Source: JABSQH01 sp965230015 (lineage in GTDB: Bacteria > Actinomycetota > Acidimicrobiia > Acidimicrobiales > Ilumatobacteraceae). From it: DNA of 64,000 nt. This document shows, one piece after another, positions 45,197-54,679 of the stretch. The notes under the pieces are model-generated. The model was not told the DNA's origin and searched no databases. It saw nothing but the letters and a program-made list of their open reading frames with translations. A program made the translations under genes and the position numbers. Location: positions 1 to 64,000 of the forward strand of contig CBDDKF010000016.1 in the NCBI GenBank assembly GCA_965230015.1, written 5' to 3'. The stretch's first letter is position 1. The number at the start of each line of letters is the position of its first letter.

Positions 45197-46599
45197 GAGG
45201 GGTCCTCCGTGTCGGTCGTGTCGTTGTCGGTGTCAGCGTCGACGCCATCGGCATCGGCGCCATCGGCATCTTCTGCGTCGTCGTCGGTGCGCCCGAGCAG
45301 ATGATCGCGATCGAGTACGGCACCGGCATCGTCGACGAACTCGGTGTGCTCGACCAACCAGTCCATCGCCTTGCCGGTGCGGATCTGCGAGAGCAGCTCG
45401 GGAACGGCGTCGTTCTGCTCGTACACCTTGCGGATCTCTTTGGCCTTCTGCTGGTACTGCATCGCCAGCCGGGCGTACTCCTGCTCGAGCTCGTCGTCGT
45501 CGACGTCGATCGCCTCGGCCTCGGCCACGGCACGCAGCGCCAAGTCGACGCGCACGTCTTCCTCGGCCGGCTCACGCATCTGGTCGACGAACTGCTCGGG
45601 CTCTTGGCCGGTCATCTCCAGCCACTGCTGCAGGTCGACGCCCTGGGCGGCGAACTGCTGCACCACGCCTTGCATGCGCCGGTTGAGCGCACTGTCGATC
45701 ATGGCATCGGGTACGTCGATCTCGACCAGTGCGGCGAGCGCGGCGCGCACGCCGGGGACGAGTTGTTGGCGGGCCGCGCCGAGCTTCTGATCGGAGAGAC
45801 GCTCGCGGATGCTCGCCTCCCACTCGTCGACGGTTTCGTACTCGCCGGTGTTCTCGGCCACCCATTCGTCGGTCGCTTCGGGGAGCTCACGCGTCTGCAC
45901 TGCGTTGACCGTGATCTCGAAGTCGGCCGGTTCCTCGGTGCCCTTGGGGGTCGACTCGAAGCGCAGCTCGTCACCTGCGCTCGCACCGGTGAGGTGTTCG
46001 TCGAAGTCGTCGCTCACCCAGCCCTGTCCGATCTCGTACGACCAGCCGTCGACGTTGAGGCCAGTCAGCTCCTCGCCGTCGCGTGTCGCCGCAATGTCGA
46101 GGTCGACGAAATCACCCTCGGCGGCCGGACGGTCGACGTCGACCAGTGCCGCCGAACGGGCGAGCTCCTCGTCGCGGGCAGCGGCGAGCTCTTCGTCGTC
46201 GACCTCGAGCGACGGCAGCTCGACCCGCAGGCCGCCGTAGCCGGGCACGGTGATGACAGGGCGGATCTCGCACGTGGCGTCGAACTCGACCGGCCCGTCG
46301 TCTTCGCCATCGGTGATCTCCACCTCGGGCGTGGCGATGAGGTCGACGTCGTGCTCGCGCACCGCCTTGGCCAGGTACTCGGGCACCGCGTTGCGCAGCG
46401 CCTGTTCACGGGCGGGAGCCAGCCCAACTCGAGCTTCGAGCACTTTGCGGGGCACCTTGCCATTCCGAAATCCCGGCAGGCGCACCTCTTTGGCGATCTC
46501 TTTGAAGGCCCGGTCGATGTCGCGTTCGAACTCGGCCTCTTCGACCTCGACGTAGAGCTTGACCTTGTTGCCCTCGAGGGGCTCGACCGAACTTTTCAC
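45193..46599 (-). CDS. tig: Trigger factor
   Basis: Ribosome-bound chaperone and peptidyl-prolyl isomerase. 468 residues from GTG 46599 (VKSSVEPLEGNKVKLYVEV); 86 residues of upstream open frame are not conserved. Ribosome-binding signature GFRNGKVPRKVLEARVG near 50, FKBP-type domain about 150-245, C-terminal helical chaperone domain, then an acidic tail of Asp/Ala repeats after ~430. First gene of the tig-clpP-clpX-folC series. Confidence 0.95.
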   Translation of the reverse strand: MKSSVEPLEGNKVKLYVEVEEAEFERDIDRAFKEIAKEVRLPGFRNGKVPRKVLEARVGLAPAREQALRNAVPEYLAKAVREHDVDLIATPEVEITDGEDDGPVEFDATCEIRPVITVPGYGGLRVELPSLEVDDEELAAARDEELARSAALVDVDRPAAEGDFVDLDIAATRDGEELTGLNVDGWSYEIGQGWVSDDFDEHLTGASAGDELRFESTPKGTEEPADFEITVNAVQTRELPEATDEWVAENTGEYETVDEWEASIRERLSDQKLGAARQQLVPGVRAALAALVEIDVPDAMIDSALNRRMQGVVQQFAAQGVDLQQWLEMTGQEPEQFVDQMREPAEEDVRVDLALRAVAEAEAIDVDDDELEQEYARLAMQYQQKAKEIRKVYEQNDAVPELLSQIRTGKAMDWLVEHTEFVDDAGAVLDRDHLLGRTDDDAEDADGADADGVDADTDNDTTDTEDPS

Positions 46600-46711
46600 A
46601 GGCCCGGCAGTGTACCGGTGGGGTGTTCGATCCCTTGCTGGGCGAAACACCGGAGCGCACCTCGTCCGTGAACTGTCGCAAACGCCCCGGCATCGGCCAT
46701 GATGGAGCGTG

Positions 46712-46984
46712 ATGGAGATGTGGAAGCCGCACAAGCTGGCGTCACCCCACGATGGGCAGATCGAGTTGCGGATGGGCGACAAGGTGCGCTCGACCGTCGA
46801 GCTGCACGGCGTCCCCGAAGGCACCGAGGGCAAGGTGATCCTGGCCAACGGGTTCAACTGGCGGCGCTACCGCGTGCTGTTCGAGAACGGCGCCGAGGTC
46901 GGCGATCTCGATCATCGCAACATCGAGCCGATCGGCCGCACGGCGAAACGCATCGCCAAAGCGGAGGCCAAAGCCAACCGCTGA
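46712..46984 (+). CDS. Small conserved-looking protein, unknown function
   Basis: About 90 residues from ATG 46712 (or ATG 46718, GTG 46709). The composition is mixed-charge with a beta-rich centre (LRMGDKVRSTVELHGVPEGTEGKVI, then FNWRRYRVLFENG) suggestive of an SH3-like barrel, and a Lys/Ala-rich C-terminus. No signal peptide or Cys. Divergent from tig by about 110 nt. Family not recognised; codon use is typical for the region, so it is probably a real gene. Confidence 0.6.
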   Translation: MEMWKPHKLASPHDGQIELRMGDKVRSTVELHGVPEGTEGKVILANGFNWRRYRVLFENGAEVGDLDHRNIEPIGRTAKRIAKAEAKANR

Positions 46985-47061
46985 CCACGGCGCTCACGCG
47001 CCCGAGGTGTGTGAGGCGGCGAGGGTCCGGTCTGTTTCGACGCAACACTGGCGACGTCGAC

Positions 47062-49488
47062 ATGGACCACGTGCGCTACCGATTCGGTGAGTTCGAGCTC
47101 GATACCGGGTCGCGCGAGCTGGCATCGCCCGACGGAGTCATCCCGACCGAGCGGCAAGTCTTCGAGGTCCTCACCCGTCTCGTCGAACACCGTGACCGGG
47201 TCGTCCCAAAGACTGAACTCCTCGACACGATCTGGGGCGACCGCTTCGTGTCCGAGTCGGCGCTGTCCACCCGCATCAAAGAGGCGCGACGTGCGCTCGG
47301 CGATGACGGCGACCGGCAGGTCTGGATCCGTACGATCCGCGGCGTCGGCTACCGATTTGTTGGCACCGTCGACGACATCGACGCAGTCGACCCGACCGAG
47401 GTTGCAGCACTCCCGCAGCGGCACCGTGGGCAACTGACGCCACCGCCCGAACGCCTCATCGGGCGAGATGCCGCAGTTGCCCGTCTCACCGCCCAGCTCG
47501 AGCACCATCGGCTGGTGTCGGTCGTCGGCACCGGAGGAATCGGCAAGACCCATCTCGTGCGGCATGTCGGCGCCACCCTCGCCACGCAGTGGACCGATGG
47601 CGCCGTGCTGGTCGAACTCGCCCACGTCGCCGAAGACGCTGCCGTCGCATCCACGGCGGTGCAGCAGCTCGGCGCACCGCAGTACGCCGACGTCTCGGTC
47701 CTCGACGCGCTGCTCGCGCACCTGCAGCCGCGTCACGGACTCCTCGTGCTCGACAATGCCGAGCATGTGCGCGTCGGCACGGCCGAGTTGTGCTCAGCGA
47801 TCCTGGCGAGCTGTCCGCGAATCACCGTCGCCGTGACCAGCCGGGAACGGTTGGGCGTCGACGGCGAACGGCTCTTGCCACTCGGTCCGCTCGGTCTCGA
47901 CCACTCCATCAAATTGTTCGCCGCGCGTGCGGCGGCACACTCGGTCGACGTCGACGAGAACGACGCGGCACTGCTTGCGTTGTGCCAACGGTTGGATGGA
48001 GTGCCGCTGGCTATTCAGCTCACCGCGGCTCGCGCTCGGATGCTCTCGGTCACCGACATCACGGCACGCCTCGACAAGCACCTCCGCACGGACGCAATCG
48101 AGTCGAGCGATCGTCACGCGACCATGGAGCGGGCGATCGCCTGGTCGTTCGAGTCGCTCACGATCGACGATCAGGCCGCGCTCTGTGCGCTGGCGAACCT
48201 GCGCGGAGCATTCGACCTCGACGACGCAAGCGCCGTCATCGGCCGCGACGCGCTCGAACTCGTGGTTCGCCTCGTCGAACGCTCGCTCCTGATCACGGTC
48301 GATGGACCACGAAGTCGGTTTCGGATGCTGGAGCCGATCCGACTCTTCGCCGCACAGCGGCAGGACGACGGCGACCGGGCGGCGTTTGTCGCACACCTCG
48401 TCGCGTCGGTCACCACAGCGTGCGATCGAATGGAGCGGGGCGACATCGATGGCGGCGCGGCCGAGCTGGCCGACCGTTGGCCCAACGTACGAGGCGCGGT
48501 CGAGGTGGCCATCAACAGCGGCGACGTCGGATCGGCCCGTCAACTCGTGGCGAGCCTGGCCTCATACGCCGAGGTGTGGCTGCACGTGGAGGTGGCCGAG
48601 TGGGCCCTCGCAGCCGCAGGCCCCGACCGATCAGACCCGGCGGCGATCGAGATGCTGGCGATCGCCGCCCGACTCCTCGCGCACACGGGCACCCGAGACC
48701 GCGCCACCGCCCTCGTCGAGCGCATCGCAGACGCCTCAGCAACCAGCGATGTCGTCCTGGCGCGTCTGTGGAACCGGTGGTACGACGGCGATGTCGACGG
48801 TGCGCTGCAGCAGCTCGCTCTGCTCGAGTCGCAGCTCGAACGCACCACCGGGCTCACTGCCTTGGCGGTGCAGACGTTGCGCGTGTTTGCCATCACTGCG
48901 GGAGGTCAACCTGACGCGTCGGCGACGCGACGCCTGCGGTCCATGGCCCAAGCGAGCGGCGACAGCGGCTCACCGCTGTCGCGGTTCGCTGATGGCGTCG
49001 ACGCATTCTGGGACGCGCGGTTCGATGAGTCGCTGCAACCGTTCGACCGCAGCGTCGACGCGGCAACGGAGCGTGGTCAGATGCTCTTCGCCAGCGGCAT
49101 CGCGTCGTTCCGCACCATGGCCCTCGCAGCAATGATCGGGGAACAGCCCGCCATCGACCGACTCACGACGAGTTTGCGCAATGCCCTCGGCCCCCACGAA
49201 CGTGTCGCCGTCGTCGGCAATGTGTCATTGCTCGCTGACCTCACCGTTGCTGCCCTCGCTCTTGCTGTACGCAACGAGACCGCGATCGCCGCACAGCTGC
49301 TCGGCGTGCGTGCCGCCAACAACTACCACGCCGGCGCATCAGAGCTGGTCGCCGCACGCGCTGCTGCGATCCTCGCCGAACGCGGTCATGGCGTCGACGA
49401 AGACCTCGATCACGGCGCCGGCCTCGATCTCCGAGCAGCCACCGAGCGTGCGCTCAGCGCGCTCGAAGACCTCGGCCACACGCAGTAG
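47062..49488 (+). CDS. OmpR-type wHTH/STAND-NTPase transcriptional regulator
   Basis: 808-residue regulator. Residues 1-100 are a PhoB/OmpR-type winged helix (RVVPKTELLDTIWGDR, VWIRTIRGVGYRFVG). A NB-ARC/STAND NTPase follows with P-loop VVGTGGIGKTHL at 154-165, Walker B-like GLLVLDNAEHV and VTSRERLGVDGE. The C-terminal ~400 residues are Ala-rich helices of TPR type. This architecture (CadC/AfsR-like) suits a signal-triggered activator. The frame is open for 120 codons before ATG 47062, but that part has no domain and overlaps the upstream small gene. Likely targets include the adjacent MFS gene. Confidence 0.85.
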   Translation: MDHVRYRFGEFELDTGSRELASPDGVIPTERQVFEVLTRLVEHRDRVVPKTELLDTIWGDRFVSESALSTRIKEARRALGDDGDRQVWIRTIRGVGYRFVGTVDDIDAVDPTEVAALPQRHRGQLTPPPERLIGRDAAVARLTAQLEHHRLVSVVGTGGIGKTHLVRHVGATLATQWTDGAVLVELAHVAEDAAVASTAVQQLGAPQYADVSVLDALLAHLQPRHGLLVLDNAEHVRVGTAELCSAILASCPRITVAVTSRERLGVDGERLLPLGPLGLDHSIKLFAARAAAHSVDVDENDAALLALCQRLDGVPLAIQLTAARARMLSVTDITARLDKHLRTDAIESSDRHATMERAIAWSFESLTIDDQAALCALANLRGAFDLDDASAVIGRDALELVVRLVERSLLITVDGPRSRFRMLEPIRLFAAQRQDDGDRAAFVAHLVASVTTACDRMERGDIDGGAAELADRWPNVRGAVEVAINSGDVGSARQLVASLASYAEVWLHVEVAEWALAAAGPDRSDPAAIEMLAIAARLLAHTGTRDRATALVERIADASATSDVVLARLWNRWYDGDVDGALQQLALLESQLERTTGLTALAVQTLRVFAITAGGQPDASATRRLRSMAQASGDSGSPLSRFADGVDAFWDARFDESLQPFDRSVDAATERGQMLFASGIASFRTMALAAMIGEQPAIDRLTTSLRNALGPHERVAVVGNVSLLADLTVAALALAVRNETAIAAQLLGVRAANNYHAGASELVAARAAAILAERGHGVDEDLDHGAGLDLRAATERALSALEDLGHTQ

Positions 49489-49551
49489 CGACGCAGCACC
49501 GCACGCCTCGGAACGACCAGCGCCCCTATCGCCGCGCGGTACGGTGCCCGC

Positions 49552-51174
49552 GTGACGGACGAGGCTGTCGACGACAGCGACGACACATCGATCACCGGTT
49601 CGACGTGGTTGGCGATCGGCGCCATGATGCTCGCCGTCTTCGTGATCGCCAACGACTTCACGGCGATGAACGTCGTGCTCCCGACCATCGAGTCGGAACT
49701 CGACACCGACCTGTCGACCGTGCAATGGGTGATCAACGGCTACGCGCTGATCTTCGGCGTGCTCATCGTGCCGGGCGGACGGATCGCCGACATCTACGGA
49801 CGCCGCGAGGCGCTCGCCGCAGGCGCCTTGATGTTCGCCGTGTTCTCCCTGCTCGGCGGTCTCGCGCCGAACGTGTGGGTATTGATCGTCGCCCGGATGC
49901 TGATGGGCGTCGGCGGTGCGCTGATGTGGCCCGCAATCCTCGGCCTGGTCTATGCGGTGCTGCCCGGAACCAAGACGGCGCTCGCCGGCGCAATGGTGAT
50001 CGGCGTCGCCGGCATCGGGAATGCCTCGGGTCCGGTCATCGCCGGGGCGCTCGGCGAGATCGACTGGCGCTACGTGTTCTTCATGAACGTGCCGATCGCA
50101 TTGATTGCGATGGTTGCCGTGCTCACGCTGATCAAGCTCCCTCGCGAACGAGTAGACGAACACATCGACTACGTGGGGACGGGTCTGCTCTCGATCAGCC
50201 TGCTCTCGTTGCTCACCACGCTGACGCTGGCGCCCAACATCGGATACGGCGAGCCGGGTGTGATCGCTGGCTTCGTCGTGTTCGCGGTGTTCATGGCGGC
50301 GTTCGTGTGGTGGCAGCGCCGCGCCGGCGAGGCCGGCCTGATCCCCTCGTCGGTCGCCAAGAACCGGCCCTTTATTCGCGCTTGCCTTGCGGTGCTGCTG
50401 ATGTCCGGCCTGTTCCTGTCGGCGGTGTTCTATTTCCCGCAGTTCTTCGAGAAGATCCTCGGCGAGGACACGTTGGTCGCCGGCCTGATGCTGCTGCCGT
50501 TCGTGATGGTGTTCGCCGCGACGTCATTCGTCGAGCCGTGGCTGGTCGGCAGGATCGGCACCAAAGCAGTGCTGTCGGCCGGCGCCGCCGCGTTGTTCAT
50601 CGGTGCGCTGCTGACCGTGCTGATCGTCGACGACAACGCCGAGTGGGCGGCGATCGTTCCCGGGATGGTTGCGTTGGGGATCGGCGTCGGGTTGTTCTAT
50701 TCCGCGATCACCAACGCCGCGCTCGACCTACTACCGCCGGAGCAGTCCAGCCTTGCTGGTGGGCTGCTCTACATGTTCCAGGTCGGCGGCGGCGCGGTTG
50801 GCCTCGCGCTCACCACCACCGTGTTCCTCGCCACGTCGTCGCGCGAGATCGACGATGCGGCGACCGAGATCGGCGTGCAGCTCAGCACGGGAGAGAGCAA
50901 CGACATTCAGGGCGTACTCGCCGGGACCGAGACCAGCCAGCAACTCCTCGATCAGTACTCCGGCCAGGCGGATCAGCTCACCGAGATCGTGCGCGACTCG
51001 TTCATCACGGGGATGCGTTGGGGATTCGGGTTCAACGCGCTGCTCAGCCTCGTGGGACTGCTCGTCGTGGTGTTGGCCGTCGGCGGTCCGCCGTCGATGA
51101 TGTTCCGCGATCGCGACGGCTACGACACGAGCGAAGCCGAGGAAGCTGCCGCCGACGAGGCCGGCGCACTCTGA
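49552..51174 (+). CDS. MFS drug exporter, DHA2 (14-TM) family
   Basis: 540-residue proton-linked exporter of the EmrB/QacA type. Fourteen predicted transmembrane segments; motif A-like GGRIADIYGRREAL between TM2 and TM3, motif C-like GVAGIGNASGPVIAGAL in TM5, and TM1 motif MNVVLPTIESEL. GTG start at 49552, 63 nt after the regulator. A long extracytoplasmic loop near residues 440-480 is Gln/Thr-rich. Substrate unknown. Confidence 0.88.
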   Translation: MTDEAVDDSDDTSITGSTWLAIGAMMLAVFVIANDFTAMNVVLPTIESELDTDLSTVQWVINGYALIFGVLIVPGGRIADIYGRREALAAGALMFAVFSLLGGLAPNVWVLIVARMLMGVGGALMWPAILGLVYAVLPGTKTALAGAMVIGVAGIGNASGPVIAGALGEIDWRYVFFMNVPIALIAMVAVLTLIKLPRERVDEHIDYVGTGLLSISLLSLLTTLTLAPNIGYGEPGVIAGFVVFAVFMAAFVWWQRRAGEAGLIPSSVAKNRPFIRACLAVLLMSGLFLSAVFYFPQFFEKILGEDTLVAGLMLLPFVMVFAATSFVEPWLVGRIGTKAVLSAGAAALFIGALLTVLIVDDNAEWAAIVPGMVALGIGVGLFYSAITNAALDLLPPEQSSLAGGLLYMFQVGGGAVGLALTTTVFLATSSREIDDAATEIGVQLSTGESNDIQGVLAGTETSQQLLDQYSGQADQLTEIVRDSFITGMRWGFGFNALLSLVGLLVVVLAVGGPPSMMFRDRDGYDTSEAEEAAADEAGAL

Positions 51175-51193
51175 ACCGCTCTGCGAGACTGCC

Positions 51194-51730
51194 GTGGTGA
51201 CCACCCTCGTCCTCACGGTGATCGGGAACGACCGCGCCGGTCTCGTCGACACGCTGGCCACGCCGATCGCGGCTCGTGGCGGCAGTTGGCAACGAAGCCA
51301 CCTCGCACGCCTGGCCGGCCAGTTCGCCGGGATCGTCGTCGCCGAGGTTCCCGCCGACCAGGCCAACGCGCTGATCGCTGACCTCGAAGCGATCACTGCC
51401 ACCGGAGTGCTCGATGCGCGGGTGGCGATCGCCGGCGACGACGACGCGACACGCGGCGCACACGAGCTGCAGCTCGAACTCGTCGGCCAGGACCGCCCAG
51501 GAATCGTGCACGAGATCGCGCGCACCCTCGCCGCCAGCGGCGTCAGCATCGACGAGTTGCAGACCCGCTCGGAGTCGGCGTCGATGTCGGGCGAGCAGCT
51601 GTTCTACGCGTCGGCCACCGTGCGCGTCCCCGACGACGCCGATCCCGCTGTGGTGCGCGCCGCGCTCGAGCAACTCGGCGACGAGATGATGGTCGACCTC
51701 GACGTGGCCGCTGCGCGTCAGGTGCCGTAG
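51194..51730 (+). CDS. Double ACT-domain protein (GcvR-like)
   Basis: 178 residues made of two ACT domains: residues 3-80 (VLTVIGNDRAGLVDTLA) and 93-170 (LELVGQDRPGIVHEIARTLA). This matches the GcvR-like group, which sense glycine or other amino acids; no DNA-binding or catalytic domain is present. GTG at 51194 or 51197. Its 3' end overlaps the convergent SelW-like gene by 13 nt. Confidence 0.85.
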   Translation: MVTTLVLTVIGNDRAGLVDTLATPIAARGGSWQRSHLARLAGQFAGIVVAEVPADQANALIADLEAITATGVLDARVAIAGDDDATRGAHELQLELVGQDRPGIVHEIARTLAASGVSIDELQTRSESASMSGEQLFYASATVRVPDDADPAVVRAALEQLGDEMMVDLDVAAARQVP

Positions 51731-51996
51731 CGCGCAACGCCCGCCGCGTAGCGCTCCGCGAACAGCGCCAGCACCTCACCAGGCTCGGCGTGACGACCGG
51801 TGGCATGCTTCGAGTAGAGCATTTCGCCGTTCACCTCCACGTCGAACACACCGCTCGTGCCGGTGACCAGCTGCACCGACTCGATGACGTGTTGGTAGTG
51901 CCCGAGGAGGTCGTTCACCGCGCCCACGGCGCGGTCCGAATAGTTTCAGGGCACGCAGTAGGTCAGGCGGATCGTGTGCTGCACGGTGCTCGTCAC
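51718..51996 (-). CDS. SelW-like (Rdx family) selenoprotein with CVPU motif
   Basis: A TGA at 51946-51948 interrupts an otherwise open 92-codon frame. Upstream reads VQHTIRLTYCVP, then U, then NYSDRAVGAV and VTGTSGVFDVEVNGEMLYSK, ending in GRHAEPGEVLALF. The CxxU motif after a short first strand, the GVFDVEVNGE strand pair and the YSKxxTGRxxEPGEV block define the SelW/SelT/SelH thioredoxin-like family, where this position is Sec or Cys. GTG 51996 (Sec17) or GTG 51984 (Sec13) may be the start. A SECIS-type hairpin follows. Ordinary gene calling would report only the 69-residue part after the TGA. Confidence 0.85.
51917..51935 (-). promoter_or_regulatory. Bacterial SECIS-type stem-loop of the SelW-like gene
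   Basis: In the mRNA, ACCGCGCC pairs perfectly over 8 bp with GGCGCGGU around the loop GUG. The stem starts 10 nt and the loop 18 nt after the UGA, with G first in the loop, as expected for SelB recognition. Confidence 0.72.
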
Positions 51997-52090
51997 CAGG
52001 CCAGTGTGCCAGCACAGTGCGGAAGTGCCGCCACGGTGCGGCGTGAAGCGCACACCGCGGCCACGCCGCGAGCGGCCTAGCGTCGCGGTC

Positions 52091-53190
52091 GTGCATCGCT
52101 CGCCCACCGTTCTTGGATCGCTGCGCCTCGATGCTGCATTCCACGTGGTGACACCGCAGCGGGTGTTGTTCGTGCCCACGGCGGCCAACGGGCTGACGGA
52201 CCGTGCGGCTGTCGTCGATGCGTACCGCAGCCAGTTCGCCGGCGCCGATGTGCTCGAGTACGACCTCGACGCCCCGGTCGGTCGAGCGACGTCGCCGCCC
52301 TCGAGTCGGTGGACACCGTGGTGATGTCGGGCGGCAACCCCTACCACCTGCTGCGCGCGCTGCGGACCTCCGGCTTCGACCGCTCGTTGAGGGCTGCGCA
52401 CCGCAAGGGCGGCGCCTACATCGGGGCCAGCGCTGGCGGACTGGTCGCCGGACCGTCGCTCGCACCGGTCGCCGATGTCACTCCGTTCGTGCGGCCACAC
52501 GGCCTTGACGTGAACGCGCTCGGCATCGTCGACGTCGTGGTGCTGCCGCACGACGATCGCCAAGGTCGCCGCGCGCTCCACGAACAAGCCCTCAAGAAGC
52601 ACGCCGGCGCCCACCCCATGTTGGCGATCACCGACGACGAGGTCGTCGTGATTCGTGACGTCGACTGGGAGGTGCACTCGACGGCGGGCCAGCTCATCCG
52701 TCCCGCTGTCGACGCCGACGCCGCGCCGATCGCCGAGTGTTATCTCGCCGCAGGACGCACGGCATGGACGTTCCTCGACGCTGCCCAGTTCGCCGCCCTC
52801 GAGCCGCCAGTTGCGTCGTGGCGCAGCCGAATCGCCGACCGCCGAGCGCCCACCGAGCTGCTCGTCGCCGAGGATGCCGCAGGCCTGCGCGGGTTCGTGT
52901 GGGCGCAGCCGTCGCCAGACGCCGACGTTCCCGGGACGCCCGGTGAGGTCGGTGCGTTCTACACCCACCCCCGCACCTGGGGTTCGGGCGGTGGCCGCCG
53001 ACTGCTCGATCTGGCGCTCGACCAGCTGCGGTGCGCGGGATGCAACACCGCGTTCCTCTACACCGAGGAGCGCAACGATCGGCCGCGCCGGGTGTACGAG
53101 GCGGCTGGCTGGCGCACCGACGGCACCGTTCGCGAGCGCCGCTACCTCGATGCGCCCCTCCGCGAGGTGCGCTACGTCCGCCCGCTCTGA
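52091..53190 (+). pseudogene. Peptidase S51-GNAT fusion gene with a frameshift
   Basis: Two open frames give one protein. From GTG 52091: LFVPTAANGLTDRAAVVDAYR up to about 52280, the start of a dipeptidase-E (S51) fold. After a one-base loss near 52280 the frame resumes SSDVAALESVDTVVMSGGN, with the Ser nucleophile in GASAGGLVAG. From about 52690 a GNAT acetyltransferase follows (IRPAVDADAAPIAECY ... EVGAFYTHPRTWGSGGGRRLL ... VYEAAGWR). As read, the gene cannot yield the full protein; the 3' part from ATG 52309 could be translated alone but lacks the first strands. Sequencing error is possible. Confidence 0.75.
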
Positions 53191-53194
53191 CCGG

Positions 53195-54679
53195 CTACAA
53201 CTCGCCGCCGGTTTCTTCTTCGGTCATCACCGCGATCGGGTCCGTGGGGTTGATCCACGACTGGGCGCGGAATCGCCGAATGATCGACGGCGGCAGGGAC
53301 AGCACCACGACCCCGCCAAGCACGATGGCGGCGTACGCCAGCGGCGGCACCGACGAGTACCCGGCGGGCGGGGTCATGCTCAGCACGAGCGCGGCCGTCG
53401 CAGCGACCATGCCGACGATTGCGATGGGCACGAGCCCGCGAATGCGGATCGGTCGGTAGAGGTCTGGCTCCATGCGGCGCAGCCGGATCGCGCTGGCGAA
53501 CATGCACAGGTACATCAGCATGTAGAGCGCGATCGAGACGTCTTGCAAGATGGCAAACGCCTGCGATGTCGATGGTGACACCACGAACACGAGCGCCAGG
53601 ACCGTCACGATCACGCCCTGGAGGAGCAGCAGCGGCATCTGCACGTCGTTGCGGTTCGTCCGTTGGAGCACTGGCGGGAGATAGCCGGCCCGCCCGACCA
53701 GCCACATACTGCGGCTGGGTCCGGCGATCCAGGCGATCGAGGCGGCGAACGCGCCGGCCACGAGCAGCGTCGACAGCACGTTGGCCAGCCACGAGACGCC
53801 GAACACACCGGCGTACACGTCGAACGCCTGCGACGCGCCGGACGTGAGCTCGAGGCTGCTGTCGGGCACCACCACCGAGATCGCCAGCGAGCCGAGCAGG
53901 TACAACGTGAAGACGGTGCCCGCGGCGAGCAACACCGCTTTCAAGTAGGCCGTTGGTGGTCCCTTCATGTGGGCGATGTGCACCGCGTTGACCTCAAGAC
54001 CGGCAAACGCCACGAATGTGCCGACGACGAGCGCCACGCTCGACAGACCATCGAACGGCGGGACGACGTCGGCGACCTCGAGCGCGATCTGCGATGTCCG
54101 CCCCTCCCCCAGCCAGATGAACATCATCGTGATCAGCGTCACCGCAGGAACGATCGTGCCGAACCCGAGGCCCAGGTTGCTGACCAGCGTGGTCCGCTGC
54201 ATGCCCCGACTCACGGTGAACGTGGCGATCCAGAACACCACCAGCACCACGGTCCCCATGTACAACCCGTCGTCGGCGAGGTGCTGATTGCCGAGGGCGT
54301 GGGCCAGCGCGGCGGCACCGAACGAAAGCAGGGACGGATACAGCGTGACGCTGTTCATGAACGAGAACCACGTGGCCTGAAAGCCCAGCCGCGGGCCGAA
54401 TGCGTCACGTACCCACACGAAGATGCCGCCGGGATGGCTCGTGGCGAGCTCGGCCGAGACCAGTCCGACCGGGAGGAGAAACAGCACCGCGGGGAGGAGG
54501 TACACGGTGATCGCACCGAGGCCGAAGCTCGCCGAGTCCGAGAGCTGGGCGATGCTCCCGACGCTGGCCACCATCAACATCGCCAGGGCCGGCCAGGCGA
54601 CGAGCCCGACCGCCTTGAGCTCGCCCTTCAGACCCGCCTTCAGTTCGGCGCGCTCTGACGATCGACTCGGTTCGTTCAC
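53195..54679 (-). CDS. APC-superfamily amino acid permease
   Basis: 494 residues with twelve predicted transmembrane helices. The TM1-2 region (VAWPALAMLMVASVGSIAQL) and LATSHPGGIFVWVRDAFGPRLGF resemble glutamate/GABA-antiporter-like APC carriers. A loop ending in ESR-free PSRSMWLVGRAGYLPPVLQRTN is typical of APC proteins. GTG 54679 overlaps the stop of the upstream lipoprotein gene (GTGA). Substrate not determinable. Confidence 0.85.
   Translation of the reverse strand: MNEPSRSSERAELKAGLKGELKAVGLVAWPALAMLMVASVGSIAQLSDSASFGLGAITVYLLPAVLFLLPVGLVSAELATSHPGGIFVWVRDAFGPRLGFQATWFSFMNSVTLYPSLLSFGAAALAHALGNQHLADDGLYMGTVVLVVFWIATFTVSRGMQRTTLVSNLGLGFGTIVPAVTLITMMFIWLGEGRTSQIALEVADVVPPFDGLSSVALVVGTFVAFAGLEVNAVHIAHMKGPPTAYLKAVLLAAGTVFTLYLLGSLAISVVVPDSSLELTSGASQAFDVYAGVFGVSWLANVLSTLLVAGAFAASIAWIAGPSRSMWLVGRAGYLPPVLQRTNRNDVQMPLLLLQGVIVTVLALVFVVSPSTSQAFAILQDVSIALYMLMYLCMFASAIRLRRMEPDLYRPIRIRGLVPIAIVGMVAATAALVLSMTPPAGYSSVPPLAYAAIVLGGVVVLSLPPSIIRRFRAQSWINPTDPIAVMTEEETGGEL

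Noticed and set aside
46699..47061. 120-codon N-terminal extension of the wHTH-STAND regulator
   Set aside because: Arg-rich, overlaps another plausible gene in a different frame, and the winged helix starts right after ATG 47062.
52270..52330. Reading the TGA at the end of the first S51 frame as selenocysteine
   Set aside because: The matching continuation is in another frame, so this is a frameshift, not recoding.
51997..52968. Long minus-strand frame leading into the SelW-like gene
   Set aside because: It is antisense to the S51-GNAT gene and not family-like; only the last 13-17 codons before the TGA belong to the selenoprotein.
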